From: a virus
DNA: 63,715 nt
Virus record (IMG/VR): IMGVR_UViG_3300036859_000316
Coordinates: 1 to 63,715 of that record
Strand: one strand, 5' to 3'
The notes below the pieces were generated by a model, which worked only from the letters and a program-made list of their open reading frames with translations, had not been told where the DNA came from and did not search any database. Position numbers and translations under genes: made by a program. Position 1 is the stretch's first letter. Every line of letters begins with the position of its first letter. Below, one piece after another: positions 45,841 through 54,748 of the stretch.

Positions 45841-46803
45841 TCACGAGTAGGCGTCGTTCCACGCGATCTCGGCCCGCGCCGGGTCGCTGATGCTCTTCCC
45901 GCCGAAGCGGATCGTCTGCGTTCCGAGCGGCAGGGCCACGTCGGAGTCCCACCAGTTCGAGTCGTCTGCGTCGATCAGCCCGCTCGCGTCGGTCGTGCCT
46001 TGCAGAAGGACGCGGCGCGGGGGATGAAACTGCAAGCGGACGAAGTCCGAGGCCCCGAGCACCAGCCCCGTGAGTGCGATCTTGAGGCCGTGGGTGACAT
46101 TCTCGACTAGGGGATTCGTGACCGGGCCGTAGATCGTGATCGTCGGGTCGGTCTGCGTGGTGCCGGCGCTGGTCAGCGTCACCGCGCCGGCGCCCTCGTC
46201 GGGGCCGGGGATGGTGAAAGGGGGCACGAACGGCGGCGCCGCCCCGCCGCCGGCGATCACTGAGCCCGTGGTCTCAAGATGCGGGAGGCCGTCGTAGTAG
46301 CGGGCATCCGACCAGCGCACCGCGACCGCGAAGGGCCGCGAGAAGCCACGGGTGATATGGCCCGGCGGCACGAGCTGCTCTTCGCCGATCGTCACTTCGA
46401 GGGCGCGGGCCCAGTAGTAGGCCGAGCCCGCGGCGAAGCTCGGGTGCGCCGTGACCACCATCTGCTTCTCGGTCGCGACGTCGTCGAAGGCGGCGCGCAG
46501 GTCGCGGATCGCCTCGCGCAACTGGATCATGTTGAGGGCCTCGATGTCGCCCTCGTAGCTGACCGTCTTCCCACGCCGGAAGCTGCGGCGGGGGATCTCC
46601 CCGGGGCGCGCGATCGCATTGTCGCGCCGGTCCTCGGGGTCACCCGCCGAAGACAGCCCGGGGATCGAGCGAACGTGGTAGCGCGGCCACACCGCGAGGT
46701 TGTTGAGGGTGAGCCGGCCGTCCCAGCGGTGGCGGCCTTCGAGGCCCCAGAGGAAGCCGCCGGAGGCGGCGACCTCAGATGTGACGACGACTTCAGGGGT
46801 CAT
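45841..46803 (-). CDS. Distal-tail-like structural protein
   Basis: ATG at 46803 (ATGA overlap with the glycosidase gene); 320 residues. GLEGRHRWDGRLTLNNLAVWPRYHVRSIPGLS near the N-terminus and GKTVSYEGDIEALNMIQLREAIRDLRAAFDDVATEKQM match the order of Dit-like proteins: strands, then the segment with a G-R-x-V-x-x-x-G (here GKTVSYEG) and a helix. A C-terminal beta sandwich (HGLKIALTGLVLGASDFVRLQFHPPRRV). Position after the tape measure/tail-side genes fits the tail tip. Confidence 0.65.
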   Translation of the reverse strand: MTPEVVVTSEVAASGGFLWGLEGRHRWDGRLTLNNLAVWPRYHVRSIPGLSSAGDPEDRRDNAIARPGEIPRRSFRRGKTVSYEGDIEALNMIQLREAIRDLRAAFDDVATEKQMVVTAHPSFAAGSAYYWARALEVTIGEEQLVPPGHITRGFSRPFAVAVRWSDARYYDGLPHLETTGSVIAGGGAAPPFVPPFTIPGPDEGAGAVTLTSAGTTQTDPTITIYGPVTNPLVENVTHGLKIALTGLVLGASDFVRLQFHPPRRVLLQGTTDASGLIDADDSNWWDSDVALPLGTQTIRFGGKSISDPARAEIAWNDAYS

Positions 46804-47966
46804 AGCGAGATCGCCGTTTCCTTCGGGAAGTCGCGAACCGACTTCAACGCCAAGCCCCAGATCGGCGCGGTCAAGTGGGGCGGCGGCCCGGCTGTGCCGG
46901 CCCCCTTCGCGCGGGCATCGTAGGGAACCGGGTGCGGCTTCCAGCTCGGGTTCGGCGTCCCCGGCCCGCCCAGCGTCTGATAGTTCGGGTACGTCGAAAG
47001 CCGCGTATCCTGCTCGACGAGGCCACAGTGGTTGCCGAAGGTCGGGTCGCCGGGATTGTAGTCGGAGTAAGCGAAGTATGTCCAAGAGTGGAGGATCAGG
47101 TCCCTTACCTTCTGAAAGCCGTTGGCCGCGAACAGACCCCACAGCGCCTCGATCCGGTCGCGCTGCTCGGCGGCGGTATAGGTACGGTTGAAGGGCGGCC
47201 CGCTCGAAACGTTGCCGAGACGATCTTGGACCCAGCCGTTCTCGGTGACGTGAATAGCCATCCCGGCGGCCCCGTTGTTGTCGAGCAGGGTCCGCAGGCT
47301 CGACAGGTTGTTGTTGACGATGAACGAGGGGGAGTCGTTATAGACGTGCCGAGCCCAGGCGTCAATCATGGAGAGGTTTGCGCCGCCGGTGATCGAGTTC
47401 GGGTTGCTATTCAGCGCCGGATCGGTCAGCAGGCTCATCGCGTAGGGCGAGCCGCCGCCGAGGCAGTGGCCCCAGACGACCTTGCGCCCTGACGCGCGAA
47501 TCAGGTCATAGCTTCCGGCTAGGGCGCGCAGCGCCCGCTGGATGGTCGCGTTCGTATTGGGCTCGTTATTTACCTCGAAAATCTCGCCGCGCTGCACCTT
47601 CGGGCCCCCGACGACCGCGGGCGCATCCATAAGGTTGAGCAGTTGCGCGACCTTCGAGCGGTAGAACTGACGGGTCGGACTCTCCACGCCGCCCTGGTAC
47701 TCGACCGACGAGGGGCCGGTCGATTCGGTCGTCCAGTGGGTGCGCAAGCAGGGGTACGCCCAGACGCCAGCGTTCCATAGCGCCTTCGCGCGATTGCCGC
47801 GCTGAGTGACCTCGCCCTGGTCCTGCACCATCAGCCGAACCCCCGCCGTGGGGGTGTTGGGCGGCATCGGCACCGGCGTCCAGATCGCCTCGTGGACGGC
47901 AGTGCGGAAGATGAAGTCGGTCGCCGCCGGGGGGGCGGGTGGGGAGTGTCGCCTCAGCTTCCTCAT
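46800..47966 (-). CDS. Clan-A glycoside hydrolase (tail-associated)
   Basis: 388 residues from 47966. A TIM-barrel hydrolase by IFEVNNEPNTN (129-139, acid/base Glu135 in the NEP motif) and IHVTENGWVQD (238-248, nucleophile Glu242). WGHCLGGGSPYAM and SLLTDPALN lie between, and WARHVY (about 204-209) offers a substrate-side aromatic. Resembles GH39/GH5-like enzymes. It has no signal peptide and is embedded in the tail operon, so it is probably a virion-bound depolymerase. Its domain parallels the first third of the 991-residue protein. Confidence 0.8.
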   Translation of the reverse strand: MRKLRRHSPPAPPAATDFIFRTAVHEAIWTPVPMPPNTPTAGVRLMVQDQGEVTQRGNRAKALWNAGVWAYPCLRTHWTTESTGPSSVEYQGGVESPTRQFYRSKVAQLLNLMDAPAVVGGPKVQRGEIFEVNNEPNTNATIQRALRALAGSYDLIRASGRKVVWGHCLGGGSPYAMSLLTDPALNSNPNSITGGANLSMIDAWARHVYNDSPSFIVNNNLSSLRTLLDNNGAAGMAIHVTENGWVQDRLGNVSSGPPFNRTYTAAEQRDRIEALWGLFAANGFQKVRDLILHSWTYFAYSDYNPGDPTFGNHCGLVEQDTRLSTYPNYQTLGGPGTPNPSWKPHPVPYDARAKGAGTAGPPPHLTAPIWGLALKSVRDFPKETAISL

Positions 47967-48847
47967 GCGATCTGCCCGCTGATGAGCCAGCGATTCTCGG
48001 AGGCGATCTGGCAGACCAGGAAAGCGGAGCCGTGGCGGTTGGCGATCACGAACGAGGTCGCCTCGGTTCCGTCGAGCTGGTTGGCAAGCACGCCCGGCGC
48101 GGCGATCTGGATCGTCAGCGTTCCGGGCACTCCCGTCGCGATCTTCAGCGAGCGGGTGACCTCGTGGTTATGGCCGTCGGCCACTGCGGGCCCGTCCGGG
48201 TAGGTGTTGAGCGGGACCGTGACGACGCGGTTGACGGTCGAGCCGACATCGACCCGGCCGCCGACGTCGGTGAAGAGCAGGGTCGTATCGACGCCCGAGG
48301 TCCGCTTCGGAGTGGTGCCGAGCTGTGTGGCGATCTGCGCGGGCGTGACGAGCGTCGCGGCGTCCCAGTTGTTCTCCGACTCATCCCAGACCAAGCCCTG
48401 ACCGCTCGCCATGCCGGTCGGGATGCCGTGGATGCCCTCGGTGAGCGCATTGTGCGCGTCTACGTCCCCGCCACCGCCACCGCCGCCCGAGCTGATGACC
48501 TCGTCCGGGTACTCGCCGGCGATGCCGGTGCCGTCAGCCGGTCCCGCTGGCCGCGCGCCGCGACCCGAGATCGCCTCCCAGCGAAGATCCTCGCCGCCGG
48601 TGACCTTAACGTTGTAGCTCCACTGGTCGACCCACGCCTCGCCCCCGGTGTTGAGCCGGACGATTCCGCGCTCGTCGGTGAGTAGGCAGGGCTGCGGGAT
48701 CGCGGCGCCGGCGACCGGATCGTCGTAGACCGTCGCCAGCGTGGTCGGGGCGTCGCGCTTGTAGATTTGGACGGGCTTATCGACCTTGATGTTGCCCTCG
48801 AAGTCGCGAACCACGACCTCGTCGGTGCAGACGCGCAGCAGGTCCAT
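47963..48847 (-). CDS. Minor tail/fibre protein with glycine-rich hinge
   Basis: ATG at 48847; 294 residues. DLLRVCTDEVVVRDFEGNIKVDKPVQIYKRDAPTTLATVYDD starts a beta domain (baseplate or tail-tip type: G-N-I-x-V-x-K-P-V). A run of eight glycines (about 119-126) is a hinge. The C-terminal half (FTDVGGRVDVGSTVNRVVTVPLNTYPDG, GTLTIQIAAPGVLANQLDG) is fibre-like. ATGA overlap on both sides. Function as tail adapter or fibre is inferred. Confidence 0.65.
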   Translation of the reverse strand: MDLLRVCTDEVVVRDFEGNIKVDKPVQIYKRDAPTTLATVYDDPVAGAAIPQPCLLTDERGIVRLNTGGEAWVDQWSYNVKVTGGEDLRWEAISGRGARPAGPADGTGIAGEYPDEVISSGGGGGGGDVDAHNALTEGIHGIPTGMASGQGLVWDESENNWDAATLVTPAQIATQLGTTPKRTSGVDTTLLFTDVGGRVDVGSTVNRVVTVPLNTYPDGPAVADGHNHEVTRSLKIATGVPGTLTIQIAAPGVLANQLDGTEATSFVIANRHGSAFLVCQIASENRWLISGQIA

Positions 48848-51800
48848 TAGATATCCCCTCGTTGGCGAGCCAGAACGCCGATCTTAGACAGCAGTGCCAC
48901 CGGATCGGGCGGGCCGCCGTCGACCGTGGTCACGTTGAAGTTCTGGACGGTGGGCTCGCGGCGCCCTGCGCGCCCAGCCGCCGCACCGTCGAAGAGACCG
49001 ACCGGAGCCTGCCCCGGCGTCCCGAGCAGCGCCTTGTTGAGTCGCGCCGTGAGGTCGGCCGGGACGATCTGCGTCCCCGTCGGCAGGAGCGCGAGCTCGG
49101 AGGCGCCGGTCTCGGCGCCGATCAGCGCGAGCATCGTCTTCGTGAGCGGGCCGCCGAGCGCGAAGCCGCGATAGCCGAGCTCGCGCAGGGTGGCGAGCGC
49201 CGCAGCCTTCTGCGCCGCGTAGTTCGAGCCCGACGCGAAGGCCGAGCCCTGCACCGCCTGGGCGATTACGTGAGCCGGCCAGTTGGTCGTCTGGGCGAGC
49301 TCGATCGCGCCGCCCTTGCCGTAGTAGCCCCGGGTCAGGAAGCCCTGCACCTGCGCGGCGACGTCGCGCATCCCGATCCCTGTCCCTGCTGCGGTCGAGG
49401 GTAGGAGCTGAAGGACGTTGGACGACGTCGAGCCCATCCCCGACTCGGCCCACAGGGCCTCGAAGAGCGCCAGCACCGCTCGGTGGGGCGCGCTGAGCGC
49501 GCGAGCTACCCGGGCCGCGACTTGGGCGACCGGACCCTTGCCGCCAACGATCTCGCCGAGCTCGGCGGTGGCGGTGGGCTGGTGGCGCTCGATGAAGGCG
49601 TTCCCGGCATCGCGCATCGTCTCGACCGCCGCCCTCGCGGCCGAGGCGACCGGCCCCTCGCCCGTGACGCCGATCTTCGGGATCAGTGCCGCGACCGCCC
49701 CCGAAACCGCGCCGGCGATCTTGCCCGCGAGGTACTCGGCAACGGTGAGGAAGGTGACGTGCAGGTGGGCGTTGCCGCCGGCGACCGATGGCGGACCGTG
49801 GCCCGACCACGCCTCGGTGCCCCCCGCGCCCGTCCAGCCGACCGGCGTGAAGCCCGACTGCACCGCCGCCCTCGCTGCGCGGTCGACGAGCTCCCAGGAA
49901 CCGCCCGGCCCCGGGACGAAGTCGGCCGCGGTGCCGTACTGCGTATGTTCGGCCGAGGCGTGCCCCGGCCCGAAGGCGTCGGTGAGGAAGAGCTTGAAGC
50001 GCCGAATAAAGCTCAGCAGCGCCCCCATGACCCGCGTTGAGGCGCGCTCTCCTGGGTAGCCGGGGACGCCGGCGATCCCACCCTCGGCGAAGCCCGGGAC
50101 GCCGAGCATCCGGCCGGCCGTCGCCCACAGGCCAAGGTTGCGGGGCCGATAGCGCGGGTTAGTCGCGAGGATGATCTCCGGGTACTGCGGGCCTTCCTCG
50201 GAGACCTCGTAGTGGCGCTCGCGGGAGACACCGCCGCGGGCGAAACCCCTCGGCGACAGGTCGGGTAGCTCAAGTTCAAGCCGCGGCAGGTGCAGGTGGG
50301 AGCCGAGCCCGCTGGTCAGCTTGCGAACGGCCTGCATGACGAAGTTGGCCGCCCGGCGAACCACCGACGCCAGCGAGCGCAAGAGGCGCCCGATCTGGGA
50401 GGTCGTCCGTGAGAGGCCGTGGGGCAGGCGCGCGAAGGCGTCGATGATCCCCTCGACGCCCCGCTGGAAGACGTCTTTGGTTTCCTGGATCGCCTCGCGC
50501 GAGGCGTCGCGGACCAGCCGCAGGCCAGCACGGATCCCGTCGCGGAAGCCCTCCATGAGATTCCCGCCATAGCGACGAAAGACGCGGGACGGTGATCCGA
50601 TCCCGAGCGGGGACAGCGGCGCGGTCACAATGTCTTCGGCCACACCCTTCGCCGCGTCGAGCACGCCCTTGGCGCCGTCCTTGATTCCCTCGGCGAGCCC
50701 CTTCATCAGATCCTTGCCGATCTCGACGAAATCATCGACCAGCCCCTTGATAGTGCGGAAGGCTCGTTGCAGGGCCCGGCGCACGATCCCCGGGATCCGG
50801 CCGACGAAGCGGGCTGCGTCGACGACCCCGTGCCAGATCCGCTCGGCGACGTCACCGATCCGCCCGCCGATCGAACGCACCACGCCGAGCACGGCCCGCC
50901 AGGCCCGACGCGCGATCCCAGACAGCGCCCCCCAGACGGCGTCGAGTACGTTGCGGACACCGCGGATCTCAGCCGTGATCTGATCCTTGATAAACCCCCA
51001 CAGGCGCCCAGCGGCACGACCGAGCGCCCGCCATGCATCGACGGCCGCTCCCCTGATCGCATCCCATACGTTGCCGGCGATTCGCCGCACGGCCCGGATC
51101 GGTGCCGTGATCGCGTCCTTGATTCCCTCCCAGACCCGCGAGGCGATGTCGCGAAGTCCCCGCCATGCATTTGCGATGCCCCGGGCCACGGTGGCGGCGA
51201 TCCGCCCCACGAAGCGCAGGGCACCGCCGAGGTTGCCGATCACAAGGCTGATCCCACCGATGACCGGGCCGAGCAGAATGATCGAGCGCAGCGGTGCCCC
51301 AATCTTGTTCAGCAGGCCGAGCACGAAGTTGAGACCCCGCGCGATCAGGATCAGACCCCTCACGAACGGATCGAGCACCGGCGCGAGAAGCTGTCCGAGT
51401 TGGATAACGACGAGTGCGAGTTGCAAGAACAGGGTCACGAGATCCTTCGCCAGCGGCAGCACGTCCCTGAAGAACTGGTTGAGCCGCTCCTGCCCCTCGA
51501 CCGACCCCAGCCAGTCAGCGAGCGCCCGTGCCCCGTCGGCGAGCCACTTGACGAGCCCGCCGCCCTCGCCGGTGGCGGCCCGGATGAAGGCGAGGAAGAC
51601 GCGGCCGAGCTGGTAGGTCAGATCGAGCCACAGCCCGAGCTGCTCCATGACGCCGGACAGGTCGATGTTCTTCGATCCCCGCGCCACTTGCGCGAGCCAA
51701 TGGTTGAAGGTCCGAAGGCCGCGGATCAGGTACGGCAGCGCGGCCTCGGCGATGTTGCGCAGGATGCGGAGCAGGAGGATGAAGCCGCGCGAGCCGACGC

Positions 51801-53562
51801 GCACGAGCTCGGCCGACGAGCGCAGCAGCATCGTGAAGAATCGCTGCCACGCGGGCCGGGCGAGCTCGCGGGCCAGGCCGGCGAACGCCCGCCCCATCGC
51901 CTGCCCGAGCGTCCGCAGCGGGCCACGCAGGGAGCGGATCAGCGGGAGCAGGGTCCGAAGGCCCCGCGTAATCCCGCGGAAGATCGGATCGAGCGCAGGT
52001 CCGAAGGCCCGGCCGATCCGCTTCGCGACCTCGACCACTGCGAGGGCCGCCCGCGAGCCCTTGAGGTCGCCGAGCGCCTTGTTCGCCTTGCTCTGAGCCT
52101 GGGCGAGCGCCTGAGCTGCCTGGGCCGCCTGTCGATTCGCCGACTCAACCGCCTGACGAGCGGAGATCACCGACGGCGACTGCTCGACGGTGGCGGCCTG
52201 CGCCCGCCGCAGCGTGTGCTCGGCGTCGCCGACCGCGCGTGCTGCCTCGATTACCTCGGCGTTGGCCTCGGCGACTGCGTGGCGAGCGTCGATGACCTCG
52301 GGGGCGTTCTTGACACCCTCGCGCTCGGCCTCGTTGGCATCTAGGGACGCCCGACGCGATGCGATCCGAGTGTCGATCACGTCCTGCTCGGCCTGCGCCA
52401 CCCGGAGGCGGGCCTCGGCGACGTCGAGGCGCGAAGCCTCCGGATCGGCTTGGACTCGACGAAGCTCTTGGCGGGCCCGGCGCTCCGCGAGGATCGCGCC
52501 GCGGTGAGAGAGCGCCGCATTGGCGGCGGCGAGCTGCTCGTCGATGATCGCCCGCCGTGCAGCGTGGCGGGCTTCGGTCAGGTCTTCCTCGGCCTGCTTG
52601 GCCCGGTAGTTGGCGTCGGTGAGCCGGTCCTCAGCCGAACGGAGTCCGTCGACGGCTTGCAGCAGGTCGTTTCGGATCTGCTCGGCGGCGGTCTCGCGGG
52701 CTTGTCGCAGCGCGTCCACCGCCTGCCCCTGCGCCTGCTCGGCGTTGGCTAGGCCCTCGGAGGCGGATTTCACCTGCTCCTGGGCGGCTTCGTAGGCCTT
52801 CTGGGCCTGGGTAGCCTTGGCGAGCCCCACGGCCGCCCCCAGCGCGAGGCCGAGGACCGGGCCGAAGGCGAGCGCCGCCGCCACGCCTAACGCGCCGAGT
52901 CCCGCGATTGCAGCCCCGAGCGAAGCGAGGATTGCGGCGAGCGCCCCCCCGAGGGCGACGATCGAGGGGATCAGGATCCCGACGATCGCACCGGCGGCGG
53001 CACCCGACACGGGAGGGATCAGCGGGATCTCGGTCAGGAAGCCCTGCAAGCCACCGCCGGCGCCGCCCGCAGCCGGGGCGACCCGGTCGAGCGACCCGAC
53101 GAGGCTGTCGGCGGTGCCCGCAATCTGCGCGAGGCGGCTGGTTATCGAGCGGTCGACGTCGATGGTGACGTCGACTTCCTTGGCGTCGATCTGGTTGAGC
53201 AGGAGCTCGAAGCTCGCCGCTTCGGCGTAGGCCTTGGCGAGCCGCAGGTTGACTTCGGGGCTGGCGGTCTCACGGTCTACGGAGTCGAGCGCCGCCTTGA
53301 ATGAATCGAGCTTCGCCCGCGCGGCCCCGGTGTCGAGCTCAACCTTGCCCTCGGCGCGCTGGCGAGCGAAGTCGGCCAGCTCGGCCCGAACCTTGCGGAG
53401 CTTCGTCTCGGCGCTCGCCGTCTCGACGTCGAGCTCGGCGGTCGGGTCAAGCTGGCCGAAGGCTTCGAGCTGGGCGCCGAGTTGTTCAATGGTCCGCCCG
53501 GCGTCGACGTCCTCGCCGCGGAGCCGAAGCAGTAGGTCGTGGAAGGATGCCGAGGCGTCAGA
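48847..53562 (-). CDS. Tape measure protein with M15-like and lysozyme-like domains; start undefined
   Basis: Open from 53562 to 48847: 1571 codons, but no ATG, GTG or TTG before TTG at 53049 (1400 residues). Upstream coding is real (for example KEVDVTIDVDRSITSRLAQIAG). ATG at 53587 opens nine codons and stops at TGA (53560-53558); a +1 shift at AGGAGTCTGAC would join it. The rest: repeated hydrophobic helices and VARR-type coiled coil, membrane spans, then GTAADFVPGPGG and NAHLHVTF (M15-type His, Asp and HxH) and ALFEALWAESGMGSTSSNVLQLLP, QAVQGSAFASGSNY (lysozyme-like). It fixes tail length and opens the wall during DNA entry. Confidence 0.85.
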   Translation of the reverse strand, partial: SDASASFHDLLLRLRGEDVDAGRTIEQLGAQLEAFGQLDPTAELDVETASAETKLRKVRAELADFARQRAEGKVELDTGAARAKLDSFKAALDSVDRETASPEVNLRLAKAYAEAASFELLLNQIDAKEVDVTIDVDRSITSRLAQIAGTADSLVGSLDRVAPAAGGAGGGLQGFLTEIPLIPPVSGAAAGAIVGILIPSIVALGGALAAILASLGAAIAGLGALGVAAALAFGPVLGLALGAAVGLAKATQAQKAYEAAQEQVKSASEGLANAEQAQGQAVDALRQARETAAEQIRNDLLQAVDGLRSAEDRLTDANYRAKQAEEDLTEARHAARRAIIDEQLAAANAALSHRGAILAERRARQELRRVQADPEASRLDVAEARLRVAQAEQDVIDTRIASRRASLDANEAEREGVKNAPEVIDARHAVAEANAEVIEAARAVGDAEHTLRRAQAATVEQSPSVISARQAVESANRQAAQAAQALAQAQSKANKALGDLKGSRAALAVVEVAKRIGRAFGPALDPIFRGITRGLRTLLPLIRSLRGPLRTLGQAMGRAFAGLARELARPAWQRFFTMLLRSSAELVRVGSRGFILLLRILRNIAEAALPYLIRGLRTFNHWLAQVARGSKNIDLSGVMEQLGLWLDLTYQLGRVFLAFIRAATGEGGGLVKWLADGARALADWLGSVEGQERLNQFFRDVLPLAKDLVTLFLQLALVVIQLGQLLAPVLDPFVRGLILIARGLNFVLGLLNKIGAPLRSIILLGPVIGGISLVIGNLGGALRFVGRIAATVARGIANAWRGLRDIASRVWEGIKDAITAPIRAVRRIAGNVWDAIRGAAVDAWRALGRAAGRLWGFIKDQITAEIRGVRNVLDAVWGALSGIARRAWRAVLGVVRSIGGRIGDVAERIWHGVVDAARFVGRIPGIVRRALQRAFRTIKGLVDDFVEIGKDLMKGLAEGIKDGAKGVLDAAKGVAEDIVTAPLSPLGIGSPSRVFRRYGGNLMEGFRDGIRAGLRLVRDASREAIQETKDVFQRGVEGIIDAFARLPHGLSRTTSQIGRLLRSLASVVRRAANFVMQAVRKLTSGLGSHLHLPRLELELPDLSPRGFARGGVSRERHYEVSEEGPQYPEIILATNPRYRPRNLGLWATAGRMLGVPGFAEGGIAGVPGYPGERASTRVMGALLSFIRRFKLFLTDAFGPGHASAEHTQYGTAADFVPGPGGSWELVDRAARAAVQSGFTPVGWTGAGGTEAWSGHGPPSVAGGNAHLHVTFLTVAEYLAGKIAGAVSGAVAALIPKIGVTGEGPVASAARAAVETMRDAGNAFIERHQPTATAELGEIVGGKGPVAQVAARVARALSAPHRAVLALFEALWAESGMGSTSSNVLQLLPSTAAGTGIGMRDVAAQVQGFLTRGYYGKGGAIELAQTTNWPAHVIAQAVQGSAFASGSNYAAQKAAALATLRELGYRGFALGGPLTKTMLALIGAETGASELALLPTGTQIVPADLTARLNKALLGTPGQAPVGLFDGAAAGRAGRREPTVQNFNVTTVDGGPPDPVALLSKIGVLARQRGDI

Positions 53563-53609
53563 CTCCTATTAGATCGTCCGGCGCCATTGGCACAGGCTAC
53601 CGCGCCATC

Positions 53610-54457
53610 TCACCACCACTTTTCCTCGGGCTCGTAGTCAGCGGCGGGCTCGGGCATCAGCTCGCGGACCACCTTCGCGATATCCGTCGTCTTTAGGTCG
53701 CCCTGAGCGGCCGACTGGATGACTTGGCCGAGCCGCATCAGGTCGTCGCGGCGATTGCGCCGGTGGCCCGCGAGCAGGTCTAGGAGTCGGCTGGGAGTGA
53801 GCCCAAGCTGTCCGTCGAGGTCGCCGGCGTTGGGTCGGGCATCGTAGAAGGCATCGGGGCTGATGCCCCATTCCCGCGCGGCAAGCTCCGCGAGCGGGCC
53901 AAGGCCGCCTCCGTCTGCATCCTCAGAATCTGCCCCCGAATCATCTCCGGGGTCACGAAGTTTTTTAGGAGTCGCACCAGCCTTTGCCCGCCGTGAAGGG
54001 CGAAGATCGCCTCAATAGCGTCGATGAGCTGCGGGGGCGTCGGCGACTTGTCGGCCGGGTCGTCATACGGGTCCTCGAAGGTGGGTGCCTCGAACTCGGC
54101 CTGGGTCTCGGGCGGCAGGTCGTCCCAGCCGACGTCGCTCGTTTCCTCGGTGTCGCCCTTCGGCCCGTGGGTCGCGGCGAAGTTCTCGCGCAAGTGGCGC
54201 AACTCGTCGTCATAGCGCTCGCGGGCCTTCCACGCTTCCTCGGACCCGTACCCGGCCAGCTTCCACAGCGGGTCGAGGTCGGGGATGAACACCTTGAGGG
54301 CGTCGTACAGCGGGGCGGCCTCGACGAACTGGCCCCCGGCGGCGGCGCTGAACAGCTCCATGACTGCTGACAGCTTGCGGCCGATCCGACCGATGCGCTG
54401 CGGGGCGAGGGTGTAGGTCCGGTCGCCGAGGGTAATCTGCGTCGGGTTCTCACTCAC
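53610..54457 (-). CDS. Tail assembly chaperone GT, -1 frameshift product
   Basis: The upstream frame (G) runs 54457-53780 (225 residues). The slippery heptamer A-AAA-AAC at 53966-53960 lies after codon 166 (Asn), and a -1 shift joins the second frame, ending at 53610, giving a 282-residue fusion. The second-frame segment contains AELAAREWGISPDAFYDARP and RLLDLLAGHRRNRRDDLMRLGQVIQ, the typical chaperone T half. G alone is helix-rich (LAPQRIGRIGRKLSAVMELF). These chaperones bind the tape measure and tail tube during assembly; the ratio of G to GT is set by frameshift efficiency. Confidence 0.88.
53780..54457 (-). CDS. Tail assembly chaperone G (unshifted product)
   Basis: ATG at 54457; 225 residues; zero-frame product of the same message as GT. 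ITLGDRTYTLAPQRIGRIGRKLSAVMELFSAAAGG, then acidic DDLPPETQAEFEAPTFEDPYDDP and LIDAIEAIFALHGGQRLVRLLKNFVTP. The last residues (ATSTDSLGSLPADS) follow the shift site. It overlaps the fusion frame. Confidence 0.85.
   Translation of the reverse strand: MSENPTQITLGDRTYTLAPQRIGRIGRKLSAVMELFSAAAGGQFVEAAPLYDALKVFIPDLDPLWKLAGYGSEEAWKARERYDDELRHLRENFAATHGPKGDTEETSDVGWDDLPPETQAEFEAPTFEDPYDDPADKSPTPPQLIDAIEAIFALHGGQRLVRLLKNFVTPEMIRGQILRMQTEAALARSRSLPRGNGASAPMPSTMPDPTPATSTDSLGSLPADS
53960..53966 (-). promoter_or_regulatory. -1 slippery heptamer AAAAAAC
   Basis: In the G frame the codons read CTA AAA AAC, so the heptamer is A AAA AAC in X XXY YYZ phase, the classic -1 site. The T frame is open from here to 53610. 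Confidence 0.9.
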
Positions 54458-54489
54458 CAGCGCGGCAGCCTAGCAGCCCCGGTCGGCTG

Positions 54490-54741
54490 CTATTCCGGCT
54501 CGGCCTCGGGTGAGCCGCGCCCGACCGAGTCGCGCACGAGCAGGTGGACCGCGAGCGCGTTCTGAAAGTCGCCCACCGCGCGGTCGAGATGCTGCCGGGT
54601 CGGGTAGGTCTCTGAGGTCGCGAGGACGTGGTTGTTGCCCGTCGACACGATGCAGTAGTGGAAGGTCGCGTACTCCGGGGGCCCGCGAAGGTCGATGTAA
54701 GCGCCGCCGGCGCCGCTGGTTGGGGGGCCCTCGTCGGGCAT
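54490..54741 (-). CDS. YegP/DUF1508-like small protein
   Basis: ATG at 54741; 83 residues. FHYCIVSTGNNHVLATSETYPTRQHLDRAVGDFQNALA matches the UPF0339/DUF1508 layout: F-x-x-x-x-V-x-x-x-N-N-x-V-x-A-T-S-E-x-Y, then a helix ending in NA. Lies between tail tube and chaperone genes; may be a tail accessory. Confidence 0.7.
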   Translation of the reverse strand: MPDEGPPTSGAGGAYIDLRGPPEYATFHYCIVSTGNNHVLATSETYPTRQHLDRAVGDFQNALAVHLLVRDSVGRGSPEAEPE

Positions 54742-54748
54742 GGGCGGC

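Noticed and set aside
50767-52344. Long plus-strand open frame opposite the tape measure gene (525 codons)
   Set aside because: Arg/Pro/Asp-rich composition mirrors the GC-rich minus-strand coding; the minus frame has the tape measure features. Other plus-strand frames inside minus genes were judged the same way.
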